Assembly (NCBI GenBank): GCA_947246475.1
Contig: CAMXSH010000005.1
Location: forward strand, 1 to 64,000
Source: an uncultured Roseburia sp.
GTDB taxonomy: Bacteria > Bacillota > Clostridia > Lachnospirales > Lachnospiraceae
Length of the DNA stretch: 64,000 nt
Direction: 5' to 3'
The translations under genes were made by a program, and so were the position numbers. The notes under the pieces were generated by a model that was not told where the DNA came from, made no database searches, and was given only the letters and a program-made list of their open reading frames with translations. Of this stretch, positions 33,946-42,605 are shown piece by piece (the first letter of the stretch is position 1; each line of letters starts with the position of its first letter).

Positions 33946-34452
33946 TCAAAAAACAGGGCAAACTTTCAGGCATAAGATGACCGCTGCTGAAATACATATA
34001 GTAAAGGGGATGACGCCATCATCTCCGCATACCTTGTGGTCATAGTACACCTTTGGCATTTTACCTGCCCTTATGTTATCAACATACTTAATAAAATAAT
34101 AAAATCGATCAATAAAATTCTTTTTGTGGATCATTTTGATAATAGAAAATAACGCTCCGATAAACAATGAAAAGATCATAACCCGGAAACAAAATCTAAA
34201 ATTATAAAAACTACTGATTATGGAAAATAATTTGATATCGCCTGCACCAAAGAAATGGAGCAGATAAAAGATAAAACAGACAACAATTGGAATCAGACCA
34301 TTCCATGCAAATTGCCACAATCCCACCATACCATAAAGACTTATATTCCGATACAGACTGAGTGCAAGTCCTCCCACTATAATACAATTCGGAACACGGT
34401 AACAGTACAGATCGCAGAGTGACACCGGAAGCAGTACGAGGAAAACCAACAT
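33946..34452 (-). CDS. Type IV prepilin peptidase (A24), first copy
   Basis: 168-residue polytopic membrane peptidase opening the tad operon. Catalytic Asp in SLCDLYCYRVPN (about residue 14) and in HFFGAGDIKLFSI (G-x-G-D, about 71). A hydrophilic loop (about 110-145) precedes the last helix. Start at 34452 with GGGGAAC; an AGGAGG lies further upstream. Confidence 0.88.
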   Translation of the reverse strand: MLVFLVLLPVSLCDLYCYRVPNCIIVGGLALSLYRNISLYGMVGLWQFAWNGLIPIVVCFIFYLLHFFGAGDIKLFSIISSFYNFRFCFRVMIFSLFIGALFSIIKMIHKKNFIDRFYYFIKYVDNIRAGKMPKVYYDHKVCGDDGVIPFTICISAAVILCLKVCPVF

Positions 34453-34554
34453 ATGTTCCCCGATACTTCCACCTCCTGATTTTGTTGTGATTCATATACT
34501 ACACGCTGACAGCCTTCTTGTCAACCATAATTTTGTAAATACTGGAATATTTTT

Positions 34555-34632
34555 TTCGACAAGGGAAATACTGTTAAAAGAAATAGAGCAGAAATAGAAA
34601 AATTGTCGTTTCAAATTTCCCCATTTTACGAC
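34555..34632. promoter_or_regulatory. Putative Spo0A boxes upstream of the tad operon
   Basis: TTCGACA (34555-34561), the exact complement of the Spo0A core TGTCGAA, reads TTGTCGAA on the minus strand. Nearby TTGTCGT and ACGACAA form an inverted pair (about 34602-34632). They lie between the divergent tad operon and the DUF2508 gene, so either could be under sporulation-phase control. Confidence 0.45.
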
Positions 34633-34677
34633 AAATTTAAAGAACAAATACATTAAAAATAAACAACGGAGGGAGCT

Positions 34678-34893
34678 ATGAAAAAGAAAACGGACAACCT
34701 TCTACTTGCAAGAGAAGAACTTCTGAATGAAATCGAGGAGATCAAACTTTCACTGGCAACAGCACACTCCAATTTTGATAATGCCTGCGATCCGGATCTG
34801 GTAGACAGCTGTATTTATGAAATGAATGCCATTCAGTATAAATACAAATATCTGCTCAAACAGATGCGTAAAATGGAAAGTTTGACTGGTTAA
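34678..34893 (+). CDS. DUF2508 (YaaL-like) small protein
   Basis: 71 residues, soluble and helical. The pattern LLLAREELLNEIEEIKLSLATAHSNFDNACDPDLVDSCIYEMNAIQYKYKYLLKQM matches the DUF2508/YaaL family, often found near recR or pro-sigma genes in Firmicutes. Excellent site GGAGGGAG. A single gene here between the tad and flagellar operons; function unknown. Confidence 0.85.
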   Translation: MKKKTDNLLLAREELLNEIEEIKLSLATAHSNFDNACDPDLVDSCIYEMNAIQYKYKYLLKQMRKMESLTG

Positions 34894-34926
34894 AAAGGGG
34901 CGGCTCCAGGTGCACGCCCCTTTGAT
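34892..34926. terminator. Bidirectional terminator, DUF2508 gene and fliS
   Basis: AAAGGGGCG and CGCCCCTTT (within 34894-34923) form a 9-bp stem flanked by A-rich and T-rich ends. Confidence 0.85.
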
Positions 34927-34956
34927 CTAAATCATTTAATCGGCGATGCTGTCCAG

Positions 34957-35436
34957 CTACGCCTGAAACCCACGATTTGCCGATACATCCACCCCGATAT
35001 TTTCATTGAGGCTGGTTCTGCCATAGGTAAGCCCTGCATAAATTGGTTGTGCATTTTGCATGACCGCCTGTGAATGATCCTGTTCAGCCACCTTTTGAAA
35101 TGCTGGAAGTAGTTTTTTAATAATATTCGCCGCGTGGTCAAAATGCTCGCTCTGCCGTAGCGCCACCCCCTGACACAGTTCCTGATAGGCATACACATAC
35201 AGCCTTCTCAGATAATGAGAGATCTCATAGCTAAAATCCAGACTTCCCATAAGTTCTGTCAGAAGCCCCCTGGCACGTCCGATCTCACGCCGGCAGACCT
35301 CTATTTCATCTGCCGCCAGGCACTTCCTGCCTTCCGCTATGCTCTCCAGGATTGCCTCATACATGATAATGACAAGTTCACTCCGGTTTGCCTGTGCTAC
35401 TCTTGCGGCATAGGCATTTAATACTTCCTTATCCAA
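34957..35436 (-). CDS. fliS: FliS-like flagellin export chaperone
   Basis: 159 residues, helical, matching FliS: NAYAARVAQANRSELVIIMYEAILESIAEGRKCLAADEIEVCRREIGRARGLLTELMGSLDFSYEISHYLRRLYVYAYQEL. The ~40-residue C-terminal extension (SLNENIGVDVSANRGFQA) is longer than usual. Translation begins at a TTG (35436) with AGGTGG at 7 bp. Directly after flagellin (17-bp gap), as expected for a chaperone that holds flagellin before export. Confidence 0.88.
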   Translation of the reverse strand: MDKEVLNAYAARVAQANRSELVIIMYEAILESIAEGRKCLAADEIEVCRREIGRARGLLTELMGSLDFSYEISHYLRRLYVYAYQELCQGVALRQSEHFDHAANIIKKLLPAFQKVAEQDHSQAVMQNAQPIYAGLTYGRTSLNENIGVDVSANRGFQA

Positions 35437-35453
35437 GATTCATCCACCTTTCA

Positions 35454-36872
35454 TCAGCCCTGAAGCAGCTGCAAAATAGTCTGAGGACGGTTATTCGCCT
35501 GTGCAAGCATCGCTGTTCCTGCCTGGCTAAGCACGCTCAGCTGCGTATATTCTGTCATCTCTTCTGACATATCCACATCTTCGATACGGGAACAGGACTC
35601 AGTCAGGTTCTGGGATGTAATATCAAGACTTGAAGTTGCGGAGTCAAGACGGTTTTCATAAGCACCCAGCTTCGCACGAATGGCAGAAACTTCCTCTATC
35701 GCTGAATTAAACTTACTGATCGCTGACGAAGCACCCTTTCTGGTACATACATTGCAGTGCTGAATATCAAGAGATTTACAAGTCACTGGCGGAATAGATA
35801 TATCGATGGTCTGCCCCTCATTAGCGCCAATCTGAATTGCCACAAATCCTGCGTCCAGTACGGTCACAGCCGCATCGCTTCCTGCTTTTGCAGTAGAAAC
35901 ATCAAAGATCATACAGAAGCCGTCCCGGTCTGAAACCGTCACTCTGCCTCCCTCTATAAATGTAGTTGCTGTCTTTGAAAATCCAGTATCCGTATCCAGT
36001 GTTACCTTTGCATCCTGTCCCTGCACTATATTTCCACCATCTACGCCCAATTTTGCGGCAAGCGTTGGTGTATCAGTTGTCACTTCTATTTTGTGTTCAA
36101 CACCATAAAGTTTTGATTCAAACTTCAAAGATGTAGCGTTGGCAAGCTCAGTTTCGTTTCCAAGTGCATTGACTGGCGTCACTGTAATATTCATGCTCTC
36201 ACAGCAGTCACGTATCTCTGCATATACATTTTCCAATGTATCTCCCTTCGACACATGAATCATCTCACCATTAATCTGAATATCTCCCTCTTCAGTAAAC
36301 ACATCTGTGGCACCCATACCAAGCGCGCCAGTCGTAAATACTGTTTTTGTAGCCACCTGGTCAACAGTCATACCATACTTTGTGAGCTCCACAGAGTCTG
36401 TCATGGAAACAACCTTCACTCCAATATTGTTAGAGGAAGTCTGACGACAGCAGGAACCATCCAGAATACTTTTCGTATTAAATTCTGTATCGGATGAAAG
36501 ACGGTCGATCTCTTCCATCAGAGAATCTATCTCTTTCTGGATCGCCTCTTTATCTTCCAGCATGGTCACACCCTGGTTAGCCGCCTGCACGGAAAGCTCC
36601 CGGCATCTCTGCAGCATATTCTCTACTTCGATAAGGGCACCCTCTGCGGTCTGTATAAAGGAAATACCATCCGCGCCATTTCTGGAAGCACGCTGTAAAC
36701 CACGGATCTGCGCATGCATTTTCTGTGAAATCGCCATTCCTGCCGCATCATCTGCCGCCTTATTGATCCGGTATCCGGAAGAAAGTCTTTCGAGACTTGT
36801 CGTAATCTTATCCTCTGTCCGGTTCAAGTGTCCACTCGCTTTGATTGCTGCAATATTTGTGTTTATCTTCAT
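35454..36872 (-). CDS. Flagellin, unusually rich in cysteine
   Basis: 472-residue filament subunit. The conserved N-terminal D0/D1 (MKINTNIAAIKASGHLNRTEDKITTSLERLSSGYRINKAADDAAGMAISQKM) and C-terminal D1/D0 (KLGAYENRLDSATSSLDITSQNLTESCSRIEDVDMSEEMT...ANNRPQTILQLLQG) frame a ~230-residue variable domain. The chain contains ten Cys (90, 141, 142, 223, 224, 320, 365, 373, 376, 427), including CKSLDIQHCNVC; flagellins normally have none or very few. Its start overlaps the stop of the upstream gene (ATGA). It secretes through the flagellar export gate with FliS. Confidence 0.93.
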   Translation of the reverse strand: MKINTNIAAIKASGHLNRTEDKITTSLERLSSGYRINKAADDAAGMAISQKMHAQIRGLQRASRNGADGISFIQTAEGALIEVENMLQRCRELSVQAANQGVTMLEDKEAIQKEIDSLMEEIDRLSSDTEFNTKSILDGSCCRQTSSNNIGVKVVSMTDSVELTKYGMTVDQVATKTVFTTGALGMGATDVFTEEGDIQINGEMIHVSKGDTLENVYAEIRDCCESMNITVTPVNALGNETELANATSLKFESKLYGVEHKIEVTTDTPTLAAKLGVDGGNIVQGQDAKVTLDTDTGFSKTATTFIEGGRVTVSDRDGFCMIFDVSTAKAGSDAAVTVLDAGFVAIQIGANEGQTIDISIPPVTCKSLDIQHCNVCTRKGASSAISKFNSAIEEVSAIRAKLGAYENRLDSATSSLDITSQNLTESCSRIEDVDMSEEMTEYTQLSVLSQAGTAMLAQANNRPQTILQLLQG

Positions 36873-39712
36873 TTTTCATCTTCCCTTCTCTGCACATTTT
36901 GAATAAATAATTTTGCCACTAGATACAATGTATCATTTGTGGCTGTTTCCTCTATCTGACTACCTAAATGAAATGAACTTCTTGTTCCTTTTGCAAAATC
37001 TCCACGCTCCATCGTGAATCCATTCATTTCCAAATCCGTTTCAAATTCACTGAAAATACTTCTGGAAACCTCCAGAGTACCCTCTTCTCCGCTGGTAACA
37101 AAACCAGATACCCGCGTCCCTGCCACCTTAAAAGTCGCCTGAAGGCTTCCAAACCGGCTGGAACTGATACTGATCTCTACGGTTCCTTTCTCCGCCTTGT
37201 CTCCCTGCTTTATTGTGACCGCACAGGCCGTCACACCGCGTTCTGTCACGATCGGCACCTCATATTTCTGAAAACGCCGCATCTGACGATAAAAAGATAT
37301 ACTTCCCGCCATGACTGCGATCTCTTTTACTGTGTCGCTTGTAACATCTTGGGAATCCTTCTGCTCCTGTAAATGATCTGCCAGCGCATTTTCCTTTTCC
37401 TCATACACTTCCGAGAGCAGCTGCGGATTATCAAAAGCTTCTATGATCTCCTCGCTTCCCTCTCTCGTAAAGAACTTAAGGTATTCTTTCGCTCCCTGTT
37501 CCAGATAAGCCTTCATCAGATGCACATTTATAAGGCTGTCTGGCAGCTCCACCTGCTTCAATATATGTAAGATCTGTTCATCGCTTTCTGACGCCATCTG
37601 CCTTACTTCTTCTGCCCTCTGTTCATAGTACTCGGTAGTTTCTTTAAACGCCTCTTCACTTCCCTGGCATTCATCCAGTAGAAGTTCCAGCGGATCATTC
37701 ATATAACTTTCATTCCGCTCCTTTAACACTGCCGGGGAAAGCTCTTTTTGAAGTTTCAATACCACACTGCTGCCAAACGCTGCGCTGATCTGGTCGCTGA
37801 TACTCTCGCCATTCGATACGGCCTCTTCCAAGCCGCCAAAGTCATCATCCACCTCACGGTCAATCCCTTTGGATCTTCTCGTGCGAATCGCCGATAACAA
37901 AGATGAAAAGGATAATTCCCTGCCATCCCGGACCACCTGTCCGATCACCGCCCCATCACTCTTATTTACTTTATCTAAAAGTCGGTAAATACCGATCATA
38001 CTTTTTCTTTCTTCTTCTGAAATCCCACCGCTGTGATCCAGCTTCCACAAATACTTTCGGAAAGAGACATCATCCTGGGTAAGTTCTTCACTAATCTGTG
38101 AAACCTTTTCCCCCAGCTCATCCAGACTCATCTCCAATGGGTTTTCCTGCCGACGGATCAGTTCTGACACAACCTGTGGACGGAGTCCCTTAACAAGAGT
38201 CGTCACCTTATCATCGTATTCCTTCATGGAAAGAATGTTTTCCCTGGTAAGCTCCATCCGGTTATATGCCAGAATCCGAACTGCCCGCTGATTCATCGCA
38301 GTAGGCTCCAGCTGAAGATCTTCCAGTATATCATTCACATTTGAAAATGCCTTACTGATCCTGTCTCCCAGATCTGCCCTCACTTCTGTTCCCACAGACT
38401 CATAACTGCTCTCCATACGGAGTCTCATTTCCCTGCCTGCAGCTGCTACATCAGCGATGGTATCGCTATGTACTGTTTCGATCGTCTTGCCATACACTGC
38501 TGCCGGGGCTGCCAGGATATCCTCCCTTGCCCGCAGGGTATCTGCCATGATCTCTACATTTTCATTTGACTGCTCAATTCCGGAAGCCTGCAGATATCCC
38601 ATGCATGCCTCCTGCTCCATCTGTTTTAACTCTTCTACGATCTGAACCAGATTTCGTACATCAAGATGAATACCTTTATTCTCCATGCGTCTCGCCGCAT
38701 CAATCGTCATCGTGAGACGGATCTCTTCCAACTGCCTTTTTGCTGTTATGGCATCCGCATCTGTACCAAAAGTTCGCCGAAGTGTTTCCTCATCCGTCTG
38801 TACCAGCTTCTCCAGCCGCTCAGCCGCTTCCTTCCGGGATATATTTGTTAGATCCGCTTCCTCCGGAAGGATACCATCCAACACCTCATCTTCGATGCGG
38901 TCCTCCAGCACTTCCGGTGATGACTCTTTTAGATCCTGAATCGCCTGATAATTACGAACATTTTCAGCAGTTACCGGAGCTCCCTCTTCATAAAGCTTCT
39001 CCGCCGTCTGCATATTTTCCTCGCTTGCCGCAAGACCACTGTTCTCGAGGATCGTCTCTGCCTGATCCCGGACCGTATCAAATGGCTCTCGTCCCTCTGC
39101 GGCCATAACATCCCCGGACACTGCACCTGCAGCCAGACTTCCATTTATATTAGCTGGTGTTACCGGAAGTTCATTTTCCAGAATATATTTTGCCGCTGAC
39201 TCTGACATTCCCTGCAGTCCGGATGCCATCTGGGCAGCTTCCTTGATCCGGCGGTCGATCTCATCCATAAATTCTTTTTTATCTTCGATATTCTCGACCT
39301 GTTTTTCCACCGCCTCAGCATTTTCACGCCTCTGGGTTTTTACCCGCTCCAGCGCGCGCTCTAAAGAGGACGCCACATACTCTTCCAAGATCGAGCCGTC
39401 CTCATCCTCTATATCTTTTGCGTCCTCACCATTCATGCTCTGGCTGATAAACTGCGCCGGATCAAAGGTGTCTCCTGACAATCCCTGAGCCGCTTCCTGC
39501 AACATGCTGTTCTTACTATTCGTATCCGTATATACGATACTGTTTCCCATATCCTTTCGTACCGCACAATCCGTTGTGTACTCAATTCCTATGTTGGAAA
39601 TGCTGCCTTCCCTGGCATTCTGTACCGACACCCCTAAGCCCTTTGCGTAGTCAGTGTCTTTAAAGTCAATGGAAATCTTACTGCTGTTAATAATCATAGA
39701 TTTCTCACTCAC
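36869..39712 (-). CDS. Large DUF6240-like protein translationally coupled to flagellin
   Basis: 947 residues, starting with GTG (39712; GGAGAG just upstream). Acidic and mostly helical with repeated motifs such as LPVTPANINGS, APVTAENVRNYQAI and ELTRENILSMKEYD, i.e. short 'N-x-x-A-x-x-Y/L... T-x-x-N-I/V' units. No signal peptide or membrane helix. The last ~130 residues (GTVEISISSSRFGSLQATFKVAGTRVSGFVTSGEEGTLEVSRSIFSEFETDLEMNGF) resemble the C-terminal part of hook-length control proteins (FliK). I associate the whole with DUF6240. The sigma-28-like promoter and 4-bp overlap with flagellin point to a flagellar role. Confidence 0.65.
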   Translation of the reverse strand: MSEKSMIINSSKISIDFKDTDYAKGLGVSVQNAREGSISNIGIEYTTDCAVRKDMGNSIVYTDTNSKNSMLQEAAQGLSGDTFDPAQFISQSMNGEDAKDIEDEDGSILEEYVASSLERALERVKTQRRENAEAVEKQVENIEDKKEFMDEIDRRIKEAAQMASGLQGMSESAAKYILENELPVTPANINGSLAAGAVSGDVMAAEGREPFDTVRDQAETILENSGLAASEENMQTAEKLYEEGAPVTAENVRNYQAIQDLKESSPEVLEDRIEDEVLDGILPEEADLTNISRKEAAERLEKLVQTDEETLRRTFGTDADAITAKRQLEEIRLTMTIDAARRMENKGIHLDVRNLVQIVEELKQMEQEACMGYLQASGIEQSNENVEIMADTLRAREDILAAPAAVYGKTIETVHSDTIADVAAAGREMRLRMESSYESVGTEVRADLGDRISKAFSNVNDILEDLQLEPTAMNQRAVRILAYNRMELTRENILSMKEYDDKVTTLVKGLRPQVVSELIRRQENPLEMSLDELGEKVSQISEELTQDDVSFRKYLWKLDHSGGISEEERKSMIGIYRLLDKVNKSDGAVIGQVVRDGRELSFSSLLSAIRTRRSKGIDREVDDDFGGLEEAVSNGESISDQISAAFGSSVVLKLQKELSPAVLKERNESYMNDPLELLLDECQGSEEAFKETTEYYEQRAEEVRQMASESDEQILHILKQVELPDSLINVHLMKAYLEQGAKEYLKFFTREGSEEIIEAFDNPQLLSEVYEEKENALADHLQEQKDSQDVTSDTVKEIAVMAGSISFYRQMRRFQKYEVPIVTERGVTACAVTIKQGDKAEKGTVEISISSSRFGSLQATFKVAGTRVSGFVTSGEEGTLEVSRSIFSEFETDLEMNGFTMERGDFAKGTRSSFHLGSQIEETATNDTLYLVAKLFIQNVQRREDEK

Positions 39713-39736
39713 TCTCCGAAATAATTGCTACTATAT

Positions 39737-39763
39737 ATTTCGGTTGAATCTTTGAAACCTTTA
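39737..39763 (-). promoter_or_regulatory. Sigma-28-like flagellar promoter
   Basis: On the minus strand TAAA (39763-39760), a 15-bp spacer and ACCGAAAT (39744-39737) resemble the flagellar consensus TAAA-N15-GCCGATAA. It lies 25 bp before the GTG of the DUF6240-like gene. Confidence 0.6.
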
Positions 39764-39784
39764 ATCCTTTCCTCAATTCATCTT

Positions 39785-40405
39785 TCACGATAAAAGATCT
39801 GCCAGAAAGTCTACGATCTTAAAACCATATTCCACGTCTTCTCCGCCAGTGATTAGAGACTCATATTCCTCCTGGGAGAGATTTTCCTTTAATTTTTCTT
39901 TGGATTCCTCTGGTACGGTCTGATATGTGCTGTCGACAAAGCAAAGGGTTGGATACATGACGCACCACCAGTTTTTTCCCTCATGCTTTCCTATATTTAC
40001 TTTCAAAGCTTTATATTCTCCCGCTGGAAAAGTCATGTCTCCATATTGTTTCACAGGAAAATAGCAGGTGCCAAGTTCCGCCTTCACTGCATAATCATAA
40101 CCTCTTCCTTGTATGTAGTCTGCAGCGGTCTGTTCTATTTCCCTTAAATGATCCCGCAGCGTCTGCTGGGCAGAGATCACAGAGGTGTCCTGTTCCAGCT
40201 CATCACGGAGCATCTGAACAACTTCCTCCTTTACTTCCAATTTCAGCTGCTGGTCCTCCTCGCTGTCACTATTCGCCACCACATGAAGCCGTATGACCTG
40301 CTCTGCAATCTCCCGCTGCATTTTATCTCCTTCTGTCGCTTCTCCATAAAAATACATCAGCCCGCAGACAAATAAAACCGCTGCTGCCAGTAAAATCTTT
40401 TTCAT
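39785..40405 (-). CDS. spoIIR: Stage II sporulation protein R
   Basis: 206 residues with an N-terminal signal or anchor (LLAAAVLFVCGLMYFYG). The family core is IRLHVVANSDSEEDQQLKLEVKEEV, then CYFPVKQYGDMTFPAGEYKALKVNIGKHEGKNWWCVMYPTLCFVD. SpoIIR is made in the forespore and triggers processing of pro-sigma-E across the septum. Site TGGAGGAAAAG. Divergent from ispE. Confidence 0.95.
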   Translation of the reverse strand: MKKILLAAAVLFVCGLMYFYGEATEGDKMQREIAEQVIRLHVVANSDSEEDQQLKLEVKEEVVQMLRDELEQDTSVISAQQTLRDHLREIEQTAADYIQGRGYDYAVKAELGTCYFPVKQYGDMTFPAGEYKALKVNIGKHEGKNWWCVMYPTLCFVDSTYQTVPEESKEKLKENLSQEEYESLITGGEDVEYGFKIVDFLADLLS

Positions 40406-40430
40406 TTTCTTTTCCTCCAGATCTTTTTAC

Positions 40431-40456
40431 AGCCCGACGGCGCCACCAGGCTGGTG
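40431..40456. repeat. Copy of the intergenic GGCG motif
   Basis: AGCCCGACGGCGCCACCAGGCT-like copy in the spoIIR-ispE gap, related to the motif at 11328 and 47083. Confidence 0.4.
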
Positions 40457-40515
40457 TAACATTTTCTTTTTATCATTTTTACCAATAAAATCTTTTTTAT
40501 TCCGCTAAACTTTGT

Positions 40516-40521
40516 TATAAT
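40516..40521 (+). promoter_or_regulatory. Extended -10 element of ispE
   Basis: TGTTATAAT gives an extended -10 box (TG-N-TATAAT) 28 bp before the preferred start; no good -35 is seen. Confidence 0.5.
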
Positions 40522-40549
40522 AAATAGAAAAAAAGAGATGGTGAACAAT

Positions 40550-41413
40550 ATGGATTCTTTATGGATAAATGCTCCTGCCAAGATCAATCTCGGTCTGGAC
40601 GTCATACGCAGACGGGAAGATGGCTACCACGAGGTAAAGATGATCATGCAGAGCATCCGGCTGTTTGATCGGCTTACTCTCGCAAAATCTAAAGTTCCAG
40701 GGATACATCTGACCACAAATCTTGGCTTTCTTCCAGTAAACGAAGATAATCTTGTATACAAAAGCGCAAGGCTTCTGATGGATGAATTTAATATTGATTC
40801 CGGCATAAGTATCCAGCTGGACAAGCGTATTCCGGTCGCTGCAGGCATGGCGGGCGGAAGCACCGACGCTGCTTCCTGTCTGCTCGCTATGAACCGGCTA
40901 TTTGACCTTAATCTCTCGGATCAGCAGCTGATGGAACGGGGCATCACCCTCGGCGCTGACATCCCTTATTGTATCATGAAGGGGACTGCCCTCTCTGAGG
41001 GCATCGGAGAAATCTTATCGCCGCTTCCCGGAGCGCCGGACTGCTATGTATTGATAGCAAAACCGGGATTTCATGTCTCTACAAAATTTGTATATACGAA
41101 TTTGAAGCTGGATGAGCAGACGAATCACCCGGATATAGACCATATGATCGACTGTATCGGAAAAAATGATCTCCGGGGTCTATGTGACAGCATGGCAAAT
41201 ATATTAGAAACAGTAACCATTCCAGAGCATCCGGAGATCGCAGACATTAAAAAGACAATGCTGGAACAGGGCGCCCTGGGTTCTCTTATGAGTGGCAGCG
41301 GTCCTACCGTATTCGGCATATTTGATGACCTGGATAAGGCAAAGGCCGCTAAGGAAAAATGTAGAAAACTCCCATACCGATGCTTCGTCTTTGTTACTGA
41401 TTTTTACAGGTAG
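40550..41413 (+). CDS. ispE: 4-diphosphocytidyl-2-C-methyl-D-erythritol kinase
   Basis: 287-residue GHMP kinase of the MEP isoprenoid pathway. N-terminal substrate motif NAPAKINLGLDVIRRREDGYHEV, ATP-binding loop IPVAAGMAGGSTDAASCLLAMNRL, C-terminal GSLMSGSGPTVFGIF. The ATG at 40550 is preferred (GGTGA upstream); another ATG lies 12 bp earlier. A single gene here. Confidence 0.95.
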   Translation: MDSLWINAPAKINLGLDVIRRREDGYHEVKMIMQSIRLFDRLTLAKSKVPGIHLTTNLGFLPVNEDNLVYKSARLLMDEFNIDSGISIQLDKRIPVAAGMAGGSTDAASCLLAMNRLFDLNLSDQQLMERGITLGADIPYCIMKGTALSEGIGEILSPLPGAPDCYVLIAKPGFHVSTKFVYTNLKLDEQTNHPDIDHMIDCIGKNDLRGLCDSMANILETVTIPEHPEIADIKKTMLEQGALGSLMSGSGPTVFGIFDDLDKAKAAKEKCRKLPYRCFVFVTDFYR

Positions 41414-41589
41414 CCCGCCAACAATGTCAATTTGGCCAGTTCAAGGACACCAGATAAAAAAACTGCAGTAACTTAAATAAACAGAAAAATTTTTTCCATA
41501 ATTGAATGGTTTTTCAAAGCTGAATCGTATCATATATGAAACAGTAAATAATATTCTTTGTATTTGATGAATTCATGGAGGAAATGAAA

Positions 41590-42108
41590 ATGAAGAAAAA
41601 AATGATTGTAACTGGTATTACAGCCATCGCCCTGGTAGCTGCATTGCATACATCCAGCGTCTTTGCTGCAGCACCAGTTAAAGAAACATCCAGCAGCTTT
41701 GTTACTGCAGAACAAGTTAAAGAAGCACCCAGCAGCTTTGTTACTGCAGAACAAGTTAAAGAAACATCCAGCAGCTTTGTTACTGCAGCACCAGTTAAAG
41801 AAGCACCCAGCAGCTTTGTTACTACAGAACAAGTTAGAGAAAAAAGTTCTGACGACATCAACACAGACACGGTATGCAACTACTGCGGAAAGGACTGTTC
41901 TTTCGTAGATAAGGACGGCGATGGCATCTGTGATAATTACAAACAACGCGGTATCAATGGGGCAAATGCTGGAAAAGGCTATGTCGATGAGGACGGCGAT
42001 GGTGTATGTGATAACTATGCTTCCAGAAGACAGAGCGGTGCCTGCGGCTGGGGAGGCGGCCATGGACGCAGCGGTTACGGCCACGGAGGAGGCTGTCACA
42101 GGAGATAA
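41590..42108 (+). CDS. Secreted repeat protein with EF-hand-like loops and Gly/His tail
   Basis: 172 residues from the ATG at 41590 (GGAGG at 8 bp). Signal peptide MKKKMIVTGITAIALVAALH then TSSVFA. Four and a half 13-residue repeats (consensus A-E-Q-V-K-E-A/T-P/S-S-S-F-V-T) follow, encoded by nearly identical 39-bp units. Then comes a Cys-containing segment TVCNYCGKDC with two calcium-loop-like motifs VDKDGDGICDNY and VDEDGDGVCDNY, and a tail of Gly, His and Arg (GWGGGHGRSGYGHGGGCHRR). Function unknown; surface or metal-binding role suggested. The ECF sigma gene starts 14 bp later, so it is probably part of the same unit. Confidence 0.7.
   Translation: MKKKMIVTGITAIALVAALHTSSVFAAAPVKETSSSFVTAEQVKEAPSSFVTAEQVKETSSSFVTAAPVKEAPSSFVTTEQVREKSSDDINTDTVCNYCGKDCSFVDKDGDGICDNYKQRGINGANAGKGYVDEDGDGVCDNYASRRQSGACGWGGGHGRSGYGHGGGCHRR
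41668..41847 (+). repeat. 39-bp tandem coding repeats
   Basis: Four complete units and a partial fifth, differing at few positions in two alternating forms (GCACCAGTT or GCAGAACAAGTT start; ACATCC or GCACCC centre). In-frame multiples of 13 codons, so copy number can vary by slippage without frameshift. Confidence 0.85.
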
Positions 42109-42122
42109 CAACGAGGGCATTT

Positions 42123-42605
42123 ATGCGGAGTGAACAAGAGGTGAACAGGGCGGTCTGCCAGTATTCTGATATGGTTCGGAGGCTCTGTATGATTCATTTA
42201 AAAAATTATCATGATACTCAGGACATATTTCAAACCGTGTTTTTGAAGTATGTCTTAAGTTCCGTTGTGTTTGAAAATGAAGAACATGAAAAGGCCTGGT
42301 TTATCCGTGTGACCATAAATGCCTGCAAGGATTTACTCAAAAACTTTTTTAGAACCCATGTAGTCTCCATTGACGAACTGACGGAGCAGCCTTGTGAATT
42401 ATTACCAGATCATCAGGAAGTTCTGGAAGCCGTCCAGTCACTACCAAAAAAATACAAAACTGTCGTTTATCTTCATTATTATGAAGGCTATACGGCGCCG
42501 GAAATAGGAAAGATACTTCATAAAAACGTCAACACGATTTACACCTATCTAACACGTTCCAAAAAAATATTGCGGGAAAAATTGGGAGGTGATGGATATG
42601 AATAA
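42123..42605 (+). CDS. ECF-type RNA polymerase sigma factor
   Basis: 160 residues. Sigma region 2 is seen in QYSDMVRRLCMIHLKNYHDTQDIFQTVFLKYVL and EHEKAWFIRVTINACKDLLKN. Region 4 is seen in LEAVQSLPKKYKTVVYLHYYEGYTAPEIGKILHKNVNTIYTYLTRSKKILREKL. No extra domain. It overlaps the anti-sigma gene by 8 bp, the classic sigma/anti-sigma coupling. The likely target promoter includes its own operon (inference). Confidence 0.92.
   Translation: MRSEQEVNRAVCQYSDMVRRLCMIHLKNYHDTQDIFQTVFLKYVLSSVVFENEEHEKAWFIRVTINACKDLLKNFFRTHVVSIDELTEQPCELLPDHQEVLEAVQSLPKKYKTVVYLHYYEGYTAPEIGKILHKNVNTIYTYLTRSKKILREKLGGDGYE

Noticed and set aside
41668-41847. Regular 39-bp repeats as a CRISPR array
   Set aside because: Units are contiguous without spacers and encode in-frame 13-residue repeats in a secreted protein.
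41530-42120. 196-codon minus-strand frame rich in Cys and repeats
   Set aside because: It is the antisense shadow of the tandem repeats in the secreted protein; no ribosome binding site and a low-complexity product.
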